Notes under the pieces: generated by a model
What the model saw: only the letters and a program-made list of their open reading frames with translations
The model's database searches: none
What the model was told of the DNA's origin: nothing
NCBI GenBank assembly: GCA_947000775.1
Contig: CAMQGK010000327.1
Coordinates: 17,122,501 to 17,186,500, forward strand
Direction: 5' to 3'
Source: Pterois miles
Taxonomy: Eukaryota > Chordata > Actinopteri > Perciformes > Scorpaenidae
DNA length: 64,000 bases
Position numbers and translations under genes: made by a program
In this document: positions 12,232 to 25,500 of the stretch, piece by piece
Layout: each line of letters begins with the position of its first letter
Position numbering within the stretch: position 1 is the first letter of the stretch

Positions 12232-12804
12232 ATAAAATCTAGGCCTGTCAAAGTGAAGGCGATAACATCCTAACACAAACTCCTTTTAATGCCACTAATT
12301 TCTTTAACGTATTAACGCAATTTTTCAGATTTTCTCAGTTTTAAAGTTAGTGTGAAGATGTTGGAAAAAGTGTCATGGCCATTTTCAATGGGGTCTCTTG
12401 ACCTCTGACCCCAAGATATGTGAATGAAAATGGGTTTCTATGGAGTCTCCCCTTTACAGACATTTTTGGGCAACACTGACACACTGACACTGTTTTGAAT
12501 TGAGCATATTTTTTATGCTAAATCAGACCTGTGAAGGTTTCTGGACAGTATTTGTCCTTGTTTTGTGTTGTTAATTGCTTTCCAATAATAAATATATACA
12601 TATATTTGCATAAAACAAACATATTTTCCCACTCCCATGTTAATAAGAGCATTAAATACTTGACAAATCTCCCATTAAGGTACATTTTGAACAGATTAAA
12701 AATGCGCAAATAACTTGTGATTAATTGCGATTACCTATGGACAACCATGCAATTAATCATGATTAAATATTTAATTTTTTTTGATTGACAGCCCTAATAA
12801 AATC
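12232..12804. mobile_element. hAT-type MITE with exact 8-bp target-site duplication
   Basis: Element 12240-12796 (557 bp). It starts TAGGCCTGTCAAA and ends TTGACAGCCCTA, which are imperfect terminal inverted repeats (TAGGGCTGTCAA type). Both sides carry ATAAAATC (12232-12239 and 12797-12804), the 8-bp duplication typical of hAT elements. The interior contains GACCTCTGACCCCAAGATAT and TACTTGACAAATCTCCC and is shared with copies at 37597-38240 and 51700-52330. No transposase is encoded. Confidence 0.92.
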
Positions 12805-13455
12805 ATCTGTATAAAAGTAATTATCAATTAATTAAAAACAATACATGTATAGAGAGTAAAAAGGGGCCCTTTTGCACTCAAACCCTCATATTTACTCTCC
12901 ACCTTTTTTGCAGGTTTACTTACTGTAATGATTAAAATATGTGTTTTGAGTCATGCATCACCGTCCAGTCAATACAAACCAAAAGACAATTTCTCTGAAA
13001 ACCTTTGCACTTGTTAATGCAGCAGCAGGCTCCAGAGCAGCTGCTAAACTCCTCAACACAATCATCCCTTCATTCATATCCAGTCAGAGACGCACAGAAT
13101 AATGAGGATTGTCTCGTCCAGCAGATATCCATAACAGCATACAGTGTGTTTGTGTGTGAAATCAGAGCCTCAGTGTTACTTAGCCTTAATGACTGGCTAT
13201 AGCAAAGGCACCAGTCGCAGTGTGTGTAATGTAAGTAAGTAATGTGGATTCTGTGCATCTCTGCTCTCGAGTCTTACAATAACACTCTGTTTTGTCCCTT
13301 ATAGTGGCGTATTTGCGTCACTGCATGTAATTTTCACATATGGTCACTTCAGGTAAGCATGACTGTTTTGTTTTTAGTTTTTAAAGCGTTTTCATGAATC
13401 CTACACATTTTATCAGCTCATACAAACTAAAATTCTAGTTGCAGTGGTTTTATGA
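12805..13455. other. no gene recognised
   Basis: A/T-rich unique sequence. Nothing is identifiable. Confidence 0.5.
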
Positions 13456-13457
13456 GT

Positions 13458-13905
13458 AAATATGCACCGATCCAACTCTTTCAGTCCCGATAACGATACC
13501 TTTGAGCATCAGTCGATACGAGTACCAATCTGATACCAGTGTTTAATTAATAAGCTGTATGCCCCACTGTGTGGGAAACACTGCTTTACTAACTTTGTAA
13601 AACAAAATATAACAAAGAGATACGCAGATATAAATATACTGAATAGTTATTTTTCATTAAAATAATAAATAATAGACCAGCAACTTCAGATTTAACAGGA
13701 ATCGAGTCAAGTGTAAAGTGTTTTGATGCAGCAACAAATTGGTCAAAACTTACACAAGAATTAAAATTCCCAAATGTAATGTATATAGTATATACCGGTA
13801 AACACAGAATTTAACCGAATAGATTGGCCTCATTGTTACCGTTCACCCAATCCAGCTTTCTGAGTCAATATCGGCCCGATATCCGATCAGGAATCGTTGC
13901 ATCAC
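13458..13905. mobile_element. diverged DNA-transposon-like repeat with GATACC-rich ends
   Basis: It begins ATGCACCGATCCAACTC with GATAACGATACC and ends GATATCCGATCAGGAATCG then TTGCATCACC. The ends are roughly inverted (ATGCACCGATCC against GATCAGGAATCGTTGCAT). It resembles a common fish family. Confidence 0.55.
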
Positions 13906-13949
13906 CACACGTGAGCGTGAGCACAACAGCGTCATGCTCCTGCATTCAT

Positions 13950-14480
13950 TTCTCAATAACACACTTCCAGCATGTGTATGATTAATAAGCTGCTAAAGGG
14001 ATTATGAGCTTTCATTGTGCATTGAGATCTCTGCTTGAAATTACACACCGTGAATGCAAAAATGTCTTAATTACTGTCTTCATTTCTGATGCTAAACACA
14101 GGTGATGCATTCACAGCGTTTCCCTTTCATCCATTTCATTACTGCATGTATGACAACATTCCTTCCAATCCCTGCTTCATCATTATCAGGCTGCTCCATA
14201 CATCATGGCAGTCTATTTCAACCGAGGCAATTATTGCTCGGCTAACATGTATAGATGGATGTTTGAGAGCGGCAGGTCATAACAGTCATATTGTATCGGC
14301 CATATTAGCGAGTCAATAAGAGCCCAGGGCAGGTTGATTTAATTACACCAGTAGCCTGATTAGACCGCTCTCCCTGGAGTAAGTACAGACTATATGTCAT
14401 AATCATAACAATGGGGCAAATTATGAATGGGTCAAAGCAATATCCCTTGTGTGGTTTGTCATTGCTAATCATTCTGGTAA
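13950..14480. promoter_or_regulatory. candidate conserved non-coding element
   Basis: Non-repetitive block rich in ATTA/TAAT cores (ATGATTAATAAGCTGCTAAA at 13978-13997, GATTTAATTACACCAGTAGC near 14336). No gene features. Texture-based call. Confidence 0.35.
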
Positions 14481-15325
14481 ATTATTGCGTGCTGATGTGT
14501 GGTAGTCAGCCTGTGCCTGCGGTGTTGATTTTATTGGGTTTTGACAAATTGTAAACAGAATGAAAAATGCGTTTTATCTGAATACTGGGATAGAAAAAAA
14601 AAAACATTTTAACTTTTTCTTTCCTTCCTATTACAAAACGAGTAGAAATCCTATGTTGATTTGTGACACGTGACAGTAAATGTACAGCCGTGCTTCAACG
14701 TCACCCCAGGGCTCGCATATTCATATCTCCTGAAAGCATGCTGGGAAAAAAATGAAATGATTTCCTTTGTAATGTTAATGAACTATCCCAATCAAAGCAA
14801 ACTTGACATTTAGTCACTTTCTTAAAATCCGTAAATAAATAAATGAATAAGGTTAATGTTTGTGTTGTCTTTTGTTTTAAATTATGAATTACACCCCAAA
14901 CAGAGTACCTATCACAAAGCAAAAATAATTAATCTGGCAACGTTATTTAGACATAATTTACATATAAATGTGTTTTGTATTAAAATAAGGAAACAATACA
15001 AATACACCATAGTGATAAATGACACCCTCAAGACTAAAATTTACAATTAAAATGTTAAACCTGCTGATTATATTCAAGAACAATTTCTTCTTGACCTTTC
15101 GTCATTCGGAGAGCTTTCGGGACGCAATTGAAATTTTCTGTTGCTGTTCAGATTGTCATGGTTGATTTTTTTTTTGTAAATTTCCATGGGGAAAATGATT
15201 CTTTCTTTCTTTCTTATCTTATCTTTTCATCATATGCAACTACATTACAAAACCTTTGGGTAACACTGTGCTTTATGGTGATGCTAATAATCCAAAATAT
15301 GAGACACTACAAGCGATTTATTTTG
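14481..15325. other. no gene recognised
   Basis: A/T-rich sequence with short A and T runs (14594-14604, 15167-15176). The frames present are uninformative. Confidence 0.5.
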
Positions 15326-15329
15326 TAAT

Positions 15330-16309
15330 CAGAGGTGGAAAGTATTAAGTATATTTACTCAAGTGCTTGTATCTTGAGTAACCTATATTCAATTTATGCT
15401 ACTTTATACTTCTATTCCACTACATTATTGAGTTAATTATTGTACATTTAACTCCACTTTATTTATTTGATTGCTGTAGTTACTAATTACTTTTAATTTA
15501 CATATGAAACATATGGGTCAACTTGTTATATTATGATGTATTATTGTAAATTACAGGCCCTGCACAGCCTCACAGGTGTTCTCAGTCACTGTGGCTGCTG
15601 TGCAAAGCTCTGCTGGCATTTAGGTGAGGTCACCCTGCACTGATGAGAATAATACATTGTTAATTGAGCTGCAATAAAGCTAAAGAGGAGAGCCTTAAAA
15701 ATATGTTTGCATCTTTGAGCTGGGCTATATGGAGAAAATCAAATATCACAATATTTTTGATCAAATACCTCTATGTACTCTGTATTGTAATGATATTGTA
15801 GGGTTGACTATTGGTGCTTTTGCAAAATAATCATCAGTAACATGGACATAATGACTATGTGGGTAAAGGCAAATAATAGAACAGCTAGAAGAGTCTGGTA
15901 AGTTCAGGAAATTACATCATGTTACTGTAATGCAGCCTTTAAAACCAGGAAAAGACAACACTTATGCATAACTATGATATTACAATATCCAAAATCTAAG
16001 ACAATATGTAGTCTCATATCACAAAATCGATATAATATTGATTTATTGCCCAGACTTTCTTTCCCCCAACAATTACTTTGTGCAAATTAATATCTCACTT
16101 GCATGTTTAGTAGGACTGTAGGAACTCCATAATTTAACACTACAATTTTGCATACTGAGTACTTTTACTTTAGGTACTTACCATGCTGACAATTCTGCTT
16201 TACAAGTAGAATTTGAATGCTGAGCCTTTATTGTAACAGAGTATTTTTACACTGTGACATACTGCTACTTTTACTAAAGTAAAGGATCTGAGTACTTCTT
16301 CCACCACTG
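15330..16309 (+). mobile_element. GGTGGAAG-ended DNA transposon with a second element nested inside
   Basis: The left end CAGAGGTGGAAAGTA (15330-15344) and the right end TACTTCTTCCACCACTG (16293-16309) are imperfect terminal inverted repeats. The interior has the repeated ACTTTTACT/AGTACTT words of this fish family. A different element, CTGGGCTATATGGAG to TTTATTGCCCAG (about 15719-16055), sits inside. The flanking 8-mers are only partly alike (TTTGTAAT, ATTGTCTT). A minus-strand fragment lies at 56931-57345. Confidence 0.8.
15719..16055 (+). mobile_element. nested hAT-like MITE
   Basis: Short inverted ends CTGGGCTATA and ATTGCCCAG; the body has TATTGTAGGGTTGACTATTG and GGTAAAGGCAAATAATAGAA, words typical of a fish MITE. 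Its position inside 15330-16309 shows it inserted later. Confidence 0.7.
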
Positions 16310-17995
16310 ATTGTCTTCTTTGATTCATGCTTTGATTACAATGTGCAAAAACGTCGGGACATCTGACATCTGTCTAGACATATTTCTTATGTATGACTCA
16401 TAAAACTTGTGCAGAACAAGTAAAGCTTGTAACCAAAAATTCTTCTTGACAGTTATTCTGCCTACATAAATCTCTTATAGTGATAGATTAAAACAAATAA
16501 TGCCCTAGTATTCCCAGCTCTGACAAAAGTTGTTTCCATCATATAATTGAGAAACATAGCTCCAACATAAATTCCTTGGCTTACGTATGAAGGCTATAGA
16601 TCATCAAAATCCCGTTTTTGCTTCCAGAGGCAGATGTGTGCCACCTTATCCACACGGTGGCAGCAAAGTCACAGACGTGTCTGAATTACATTGTGTGTGT
16701 CCCTGTGTGTGTGTTTGGATGTGTTTGCACATGTGTGCACCATCACATGTTTGACAGCGCTGATCTGACCCGCGCTAATGAATGCTGCCGACGTGGCTGA
16801 CACAGAGTGACACCGGGACAAGAAAAAGACCCTCTTCTCTCCAACGCCTCCATCTCTGGGCCTTTAAATAGCTCAACGCAGCCTGCTGCATGTTTATTAG
16901 TCATGTATCAGACGAGCGGCTGATGGACGCGGATGCTCATTACCAGTTAGTGTTGCTTCAGAAGAGACCAATCTGTGCCCTGTGAGGGTCATCACTCAGA
17001 AACAAACAGGCCTGACATGAGCTGAAGTTGAACTTGAATAGAAATGATATTTAACTAAATGAAAAGGCGGCTTTCACTGACAGGAGAGATGTTCCTGATC
17101 AGATCAGTGTGCATGCAGTACAACAGGCATATACATAGACAGTTCCCATGAGAGTTTTGACTAATAATAACGTCACTTTCCTTTACCCGCCTCACCAGGT
17201 ATTTTCTCAGTGGGTTAGGTTACCTTACATCTGCATAAGTAGCACACATCCCTTTTTTTCTATATTGAGATATCTGATATTTTGGCAATGTGACATACAC
17301 AGGCCTTAGAGGCAGACCTGCTCCCCTCTCTCGCCTTCCACGCATGACATCACCGTGTCTGCTCTTAATTAAAATACACAAATTGGCAGTTGTGGGAAAT
17401 ATGAGCAAAATATTTGAATTTCAATCACTATTACATTTCCCTTATTTCACACACGCTGCGTCCGTGGAATGTGGCACAGTGCTGAATATCCAACGATGGG
17501 ATCAGTCAGTGAGCGTTAGGCCTGGGAGCACAGCAGACAGGAGAGGGCTGCATACAGTTCACACAGGGACTGAAGAAAGAAAGAAATGCAATACAGTCTG
17601 CCTGGAGCAGCAGGTTCTTTTTATAAGAGACGGGTCAGTGTGCAGCGATGGTGACGTTTTCACTCGATGCCTCTCGCATCAGAGGTAAAATGTTAAATAG
17701 ACAGAGAAATACAGAGGTTATGGTTAACTTAGAGAAGATAAGGGTTTCTGTTGTCCATAAATGCTTGGTGATGCTAATTCAAACTACATTCACCTATTAA
17801 AGTTACAGGTGATAATGACGGTGCTCTCCACCAGATGGTGCAAGGCTGCATAACGGATAAGTCTTCGTTTTGCATACATTTCTGAGGTAAACCATATCAA
17901 TGTCAAATTTGTTTGAAAACTAAATCACATAATAGTACACTCCTATTCTACTCCTATACGAACTGCCAACTAAAGTTTGCAGTACTCATACTGTA
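16310..17995. other. no gene recognised
   Basis: A short TG-rich patch at 16690-16730. 16850-17000 is non-repetitive and could be regulatory. Nothing else is identifiable. Confidence 0.45.
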
Positions 17996-17998
17996 GGT

Positions 17999-18480
17999 AT
18001 GTTCAGTGGTTTTCAAAGTAGGGTCTTTAACGCTCCAGTAGGCAGCAAACTTTTGGCATCACTCCATAATAACCTTTCAGCATGTTGTAATTCAAGTGTT
18101 GGTCTGCACCTCGTCATGGCTCTTTTTTCAGGCTATAAAAAATTAGCCTGTGTCATTTCAGAAAGAGAGAGAGTGTTCCTGTTGAGCATTCCTATTGGCT
18201 GTGCTGGGCTATGTATTTCCTCATCTGATCTAGCTAAACACTACACTACAAGATGTTTCTGAATCCATTTGAGGCAAGAAATAGTTATCACAGTAACATA
18301 TTGATCAGCACTGCCTAGTTTGACTGTTTGGTTAGAGTTGGCGGGTAACTGACAGCTGCTCATAGACGGCATCTGGACGGCAGACTCCAGATTACCACTG
18401 ATTGGTTGTTTTCCTCCCGTCTGGGAAATCTTACAGATGGCATTAGGAGCACCGGAGGACACGAAGGCACATGATTTCAT
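17999..18480 (+). repeat. dispersed repeat, copy 1
   Basis: Matches 43920-44460 over nearly its whole length: shared words include TTCCTATTGGCTGTGCT, CAGACTCCAGAT, GGCATTAGGAGCACCGGAGG (18439-18458) and ACAAGATGTTTCTGA. Both copies are in + orientation. No terminal repeats or coding capacity are apparent. Confidence 0.85.
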
Positions 18481-19245
18481 TCAGATTACTTATCTCATGC
18501 ACTACTGTCAGGATATAGTGACTGTTATATAAAAACTTTTTAAAATCATGTTTGCCCCATTTGTAACCACTGCAGTTTCAAGGAGGTTCCAGGGGTCCTC
18601 AGCAAAACAGGAAGCATTTATTTACAATATGATTATTGAATGTATAACTGTTTTGAGCATGGGTTTCATATATTTTCTGTAATAAAATATCTAAAAGCAA
18701 AAATCCTGTCAGACAGGGGACTCTGTCCCTTCAGTGTTTCTACAGGCTCTTAAACTAAAGTGATATTTCCATGATTTATTATACTCATAAATTAGTTATT
18801 TATGATTTATGAACTTAGTGTACTTGCTTAGTTTTGCTCAATTCCTGGATGGATCATGATTATATCATTTGATCCAACAGACTCTAAACAACTGAGCAAA
18901 GGTAGTCTAACATTTCTGTATGACATAACTGCAAAGAGCACAACACAACACATAAAACAGGTCCATCTGAAGGTATTTATTAGATTCTGACTCTTGGAAA
19001 GTGGGAAAAACTGTCAAATTCCCCAAAATCTCTTTAACTAAAACATTTCAGCTTTTTTATTACACAGCTTTGCTGAATACTCAGTTCTGATTTGGTCTTG
19101 GTTTGGTTTTGTTTGGACTTTGGTTTTGGTCTATTATTTCTTTATGGCAGACCGTTGCTGTGGGCGCATTTCTGATGCTGGATTCTGGAGAACCATTTTT
19201 GTGCCAAATTATTGCTTTCTGAAGTAAGTAGCCATGTAATAAGCA
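18481..19245. other. no gene recognised
   Basis: A/T-rich unique sequence with nothing identifiable. Confidence 0.5.
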
Positions 19246-19248
19246 GGA

Positions 19249-19366
19249 TAATGTACAGCTAGCGGGTCATTGTTGTGAAATAAACCCCTTCAGGGCACAA
19301 TAAGACCCCTCCGCTCCATGTCGCCCTGTTAGGGTTTATTTCACAACAACTGTCTTACTGTACATT
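19249..19366. mobile_element. short foldback MITE
   Basis: TTGTTGTGAAATAAACCC (19270-19287) is the exact reverse complement of GGGTTTATTTCACAACAA (19332-19349); outer AATGTACAG and CTGTACATT also pair. Non-coding palindromic element of about 118 bp. Confidence 0.85.
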
Positions 19367-19369
19367 TTC

Positions 19370-21290
19370 CCTTACATATGGGATCTTGTTTTGATCATTT
19401 ATATTAACTAATATGTTTTCACTTTCACTCACTGAGCCTCCTCTGAGTGTTTGAAGCCCCCTGGAGAAGCCCACCTCACACTTTGAAAACCTCTGGTATG
19501 GAGGAGCATAATGTAATACATCAACAACCCAGCAGATGGCAGCAACAACCCATGAACTACCATCACTGTTTGACAGTTCATGCTCAGAGGAAAAACAGCT
19601 CTGCAGATACCCACACCCTGTCGCTGATACCCCCTCTGTGTTATAAAGACCATGATGCATTAACTCAAACCAACTACCTGAGGACTGACAACTTTATTAG
19701 TCACATTTAATTTCAGTCAGATCTGCTCTGTCAGTGCATCACAAGGCCATACAATCTGTAAAGTGACAGCTCCTCTAAATTATTAATATTCCATAATACT
19801 CAGTGATGGTAAGAGGGGGAGAATCACAGCTCAGGGTTGGTTATCTTCTTCAACATTTTTTTGTTGTATTTGTTAAAATTCTCATTACATCCCAACAGCA
19901 GCATCGGTAAATTAAAGAGAAATAATCACAAAAAAAGAAAACAATCTGGTATCAGGGGTTTTCGCAGGACCGTTATAAGCCCAAAATCCTGTCTACCTGC
20001 GTGCTCTCTGCCCATGCACTCACTGCGAGTCTTCCGCAAGCTGCTAGCTTTACAGTTGAGTACTAACCATAACCATGTTTGTTTATGTTCATTATGGTAA
20101 TTTGGGGGAGTGGCTTTGAGGGAGGCCTGGAGGGACGGACTGTCAGGGGTGCCGGCTAATTGGCAACTTTCTCGCTAGATTTAGGGACTTTTGGAGCTAG
20201 TGCTGCGAGCTACTTTCATTAGAAAACAGTTGGCATTATGGGCTTGGGTTTGCAGTTGGATAATTTTTAAAATTTAGCATACTCTTGCTAGTTTCTTACC
20301 AACCCAACCCTTTAAGGATGTTATGGATTCAGGCTACAGACTCAAATAGGCCTACTATTAGCTCTGTGACTGTTATTACTCTGTATTTGGTGATTGTAAA
20401 ATGTGTTTCCCTTGCTTTTAAATGTAGCAAATTTTATTACAATAGTATATGACATACTTCTACAGTACACCGATAATAATCATTAGTCAAGAGCCAACCT
20501 TTAGTATGTTACTATTTCTTCTGTGTTCTTTACTGGTTACTGGTCAAGTCAACTAAAATGAATGGATTACAAACCAGTACTCTTTTCTCCCACTCTTCTT
20601 CTCTTAGCCGGTATTTTACCAGACTGCTTGCTATTGCTGGGCTGACACCAATCAAAATATGGCCCGATCATCCAGAGGACCTGTCCACTCAATTACCAAC
20701 ATCCTGTGTCCAAACCCAGTCACATATTTACATGAACAAAACGGTGTATTGGTTCAAGGAAATGTTTCCTGCAGCCTTAAAGGGTTATACTGTACACTTT
20801 AAGTCAGAAAGGAAGCAGGCAGTACACTTGCTCATTTTGGGATAAAATTTGAAAGACGTCAACATCATTATTTAGTAAGCCTTATCTGATTCTATTAGGG
20901 AAAGTAATAATCCCGTGTGTGCTTTTCAAAGACTCATATCAGAACAGGAGTCAATTAAAAGTGAGTCGGGGTATAGAGAAATAAAAGAAACGTCTATAGC
21001 CTTATCAATGTGAGTTTTGCACCCTAATTACCTCTGTAAACCAATAGAGCTTTCCTGCGCTGACAAGTCTCTGAAGATTCATAAAATACCTTCAGCTCCA
21101 CCTACAGCATATACAGCCCAGTGTGTAGAGCTCCACAGATCGATAGATTGCTCAGTAATCTGTATGAATCACAGCACAAACTACATCTGAAACTAGTCCA
21201 TCATTAATGTTGTGCTTCTTAAAGACAGTCCCGTGTGTGTGAATCAAAATGTAGAATGACTGAAACCGTACAGGTACTGCTACTAAAAAG
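19370..21290. other. no gene recognised
   Basis: Unique A/T-rich sequence with no repeat family, RNA gene or coding exon I can name. Confidence 0.45.
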
Positions 21291-21298
21291 TTACTATA

Positions 21299-21545
21299 CT
21301 ACACGGGGCTGTCACAAATATCATTTTTTGGGCTTTGAAGATTCAGTGAGAAATATTCAAAGGTATTTGAAGCTTTATGGCGCGGCAGGCTAACATGTTC
21401 TTCTGTTTGTTTGTCTCCATCTCCCCCGTTTCAGTGTTGGGACAGCACCGCTGCCACACTACTGTGCACATACGCACAATGGACATTGTTTTCGATCTGA
21501 GAATAACTAATAAAAATACATGTTGAATATGAATAATGTTATGGG
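21299..21545. mobile_element. hAT-like repeat remnant
   Basis: Begins ACACGGGGCTGTCACAAATA; the interior has GTTTCAGTGTTGGGACAGCA and GCACATACGCACAATGGAC, words familiar from a fish repeat. The right end is not clear. Confidence 0.55.
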
Positions 21546-22414
21546 ATTAGTCCTTATTTCATGGGGTATTCTGGGATTTAGAACTGTGACTGTTGGTCAG
21601 TGTTACTCTGTACTGTACTTCTAGTAGGCTTAACAATTGATGTAACTAAGTAAATAGTTTACACAGTCTAAAATAACAACTTTTAAAGTGGTCATTTTTG
21701 CGCTTGCCTCCACTGGTGGGCCCAGGAGGAACTCCCTGCTCAACATGAGACTCCAGGAGACGTTTCCCTCTGAAACCACATCATGGAACCATAACTGAGA
21801 CATAATAACCTATTTGCTCCATGAGTTTCGTAACCGTCTGGGTCACTTTAAAAAAAAAAAAAAAAAAGCCACCATGGCAGCCAGTCTGTGCCTAATGTGA
21901 AGCTAGGACACAGATCTGGTTCATATGATATGTAAATACTTTCAGGGCTAATTTTCCACCTTAAGGAGCTCCATAATGCCCACAAGAGGGGACGCACACA
22001 CACATGCACACAAAATACTAATGTGTTCCGATGGGAGAGCGATCTCTAGCCCAGCCGATGCAAAAGTGGGAAATCTCATTCGTCTGGAGGTCTCCTCACT
22101 CATGGCCTGGCATGGCTTTCTGGGAAGTGCGGGAAGCCGAGGCATTGAGTCACTCTAGACGACGGGTCAGGATGGTTTCAGACTGTTGGAGGAGAATTAT
22201 GTTGGAGGGGCCAGTATGGAGTGTGTATTCTCAGCTGGGGTAGCAGGGATTCCCTCTGACAAGACGTGAGCTTTATTTTCTTACGGCAGGAAGGAGGGTG
22301 GGTGTGTGAAGGTGACGATGTGTGAAATTATATTGTCCAGATGCATTTATACATACAGCTACAATTGAAAAAGTAGAAAGAGAACCATTATATTTGGCCA
22401 CAAACCTTTTTTGA

Positions 22415-22420
<6 letters not shown>
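21546..22420. other. no gene recognised
   Basis: Poly(A) at about 21850-21867. The rest is unique sequence with nothing identifiable. Confidence 0.45.
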
Positions 22421-22490
<70 letters not shown>

Positions 22491-22498
22491 TGTGTGTG
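22421..22498. repeat. (TG)n microsatellite
   Basis: Pure TG to 22489, one C, then a short TG extension. GGGTGGG variants follow at 22516-22532. Confidence 0.96.
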
Positions 22499-22534
22499 CG
22501 CTGTATGTAAGTGTGTGGGTGGGTGGGTGTGTGT

Positions 22535-25500
22535 ATGTGTAACATAGCTTTCAACGTACATTCGTGTGCATTTCTCGGCATGCTTGTGTATTTTTCTTTG
22601 GCAGCACCACGGCTCCTGATCTCCTTTTACCGGAGGATGATTACGGACCCAGACGGTTTCCCAGAAGCCATAGCAGTTGCGTAGATAGTGGCAAGGTTGT
22701 GACACATGGGAGCCGCTGAGTAACACTGCCTCCTGCTGCCAGAGCTGACAAGCTATAACAAACCATGAAGGCATGCAGGCTTTTGCAATCGCATATCTTT
22801 TACTACACGGGGGGATGCGTCATAATCCCCAAAATCCATCATGCATGTAGGTCCACTATACAGTATGTGTTCTAGTAAATATGATACCATATGCAGGGCT
22901 GATTAATCCACCATGTGCAGGGAAAAAACAAATGTGCTCCCTCAGAATAAACTGTACACCCCAGCTGATGCTTTGGATGCATAAAGCAAGCATCACGCTG
23001 TACAACTGGTGAGCTTTATGTACACACAAATGACTTCAACTGCAGCCGTGCCCTGTTAGAAAACACAGTGTATCCTGCGCTAGAACACACAACTTCTGGC
23101 CGTCGTGTCAATAAATACGCCCAGTGCCAGGCAGGTGGGTACGCCATTCCCACCCTGCCCATTGAATGTCAGCTCAGTTGAGGCTAATCCTGGATACACT
23201 CGCTTGATTGCACAGGACAGGAGGAGAGTATCCTGTTTATTGTCTGAATGCACAGAAGTGCGTGCTGCCCCATCCACCTCATATCTTCCCTGAATGTTTT
23301 ATTAATTACACAACCACAGGACGATCCACATCAGGCTCTGGTCAGTCAGTGTTTACTTGTTGGAATTCATGATTCATCACATTTTGAGTCACTCTGCAAG
23401 AAGATATGACAATGTTTTAACTGAAAATGCTGATTTGTACTGTGGGCAGCAAATATGACTGTAGCATTGGCAGCCACAGCTGAGACACAACTAAAAAAAT
23501 GAATCCCAGATCTCAACAGTCATCGAATACAAAATGGTAATTTGTAAATTGAGACTATTACTTACTGAAATTATGCTTTTATAATAAACCATGCGAGTTA
23601 TCAGCAGGAGCAGCGGCCAGTTTTCCTACTCGAGTATGTTTCCTGGAGAGGGATCCCTCATTACGCGATTATACTATTTGGTTTCAGCGCAGAGGGTCCA
23701 AACTGCAGCATCAGGGTATTCCTCCTGATTGGGATCACTGTCTGAGGTCGGGAACACCGCTGTAGGATTCAAGTGAAAAACACACCGCCAGATCAGGTTT
23801 CCAGAGACTGGGGAGATGCTTAAGGCTGTCGGGTTGGAGGGAATGACTTCACATGGATCCACAGCAGGGCAGCATGTTCTCTCCCTGCGGAGCGGCACTT
23901 TATTATGTCTGGTTTCATCTCAACAGTGTTTTAATGACACAAAACGGACTGAGAGAAACGGAAAACAGTTTCTGCTCTTGTGTATATGAATGTGTTGGTT
24001 TGTGGAATTCACTTGTGAGTCATTCTGACCTGATGAGTTTTTCATCCAGACACACACACACATTTAATTTGGACTGTGTGTTGTGCACACTGAACACATG
24101 CTTTTAAATGCATGTTAAAACCTGTAAAGGACTTAAAAAGCAGAACACAGCCTGGTGTAAACCTGACATCTATCGGTACACAGGTGATGTGAGGGGTGTG
24201 AAGGTCAAGCCTCGGCCTCGCCGCAGTCGTTCGGTCCAACACTTGAGCGCCACACTATGTGGCTTATTCCTCATGTGACACATTCTCGCCTCAGCTGTAT
24301 CACAGCCAGATGGGGGTGAATCAAAGGAGAGGGTTGACTAATAACACGGTGTGAATCACTGCATTTTTAACAAGTGTGTGCTGGCGCTGTGTGCACATGT
24401 TGAACAGTGTATGTTCCAAATTATAAGGAGGATCATTACCTTTTAGTTTTAGCAGTTTAAATTTTAGCACCTCACATTATTTGCCAAATAGCAGATAATG
24501 GTTCCGGTGATTATTGTTACAAGATGATAAGAGTTGACTGACTTTAGATATTAATGAACTGATATAAGATATTAAAGTGAAATTGGGATTCTGAGTTAAA
24601 CCTGCATTAATTGCTTTTTTCTTTAGCACTTGGGGGACAACACAGCAATCTATAAATATAAAAGCATATATATTATCACCGTTTAGGTAGCCAAAGTCAA
24701 CCTGGACCTTCCAGGTTAACAAAAACAATAAAATTGTTTATTCAATATTTCTGTTTTAGTAGCCTTTGATGAAAACTATTCCCATCAGCCCCTGACCATC
24801 GTGGTTAAATGTCACCAACTTGAATGAATAGGCCGATCCATAGCTAGGACTCGAGGTTGTGGCTAGTTTAGACACATCTGTATTAAAAGCAAAACAGAGA
24901 GGAAACATGGAGATGTTTTAGACATGCATTACTGATAAAGAGTTGGAAAATGAGCAATATCCTATATAAGTCACATATAAGTCATACAAGTACCTGCAGA
25001 GCTGAGTGATTGTTTTTGTGGATTCATCACTACAAGTGACACCTTGGATTACACTTTGTGATTTATTCTTTTGGTAATATGCAGTAAGAATATTCAACTT
25101 GAAGGCAAAGTATTTACAGGGGTGTAGAGGCACATGAGAGCTTGGTAAAGTTGAAACAGTTGATAAAATAATAAATTAACTAACCGTTAAAAGTTAATTC
25201 TATAACTTTAATCAATGTAATAGTGTGTATTATACTTTTAAATACTGTTATTTACACATTATTTTAAGGTCAAATGTGAGGACAATCCAATTTAGTGGAA
25301 CAGGGCATTACTTTTGGCCATATATCAAAATGCCAACGTAAAAACTATAAAGCATCCCACCCATATGCTGACCTCGTAACCTCCCAACCCCCCCGGTCAC
25401 ACCAGTAAAAAGAAAAAAATCCCCCCCAACTGGCCAGCTGCCATGGTTTCCAAGCAACCCACACAAACAGCAGGAAACAGAAGAGGGGATCCCATCAGAG

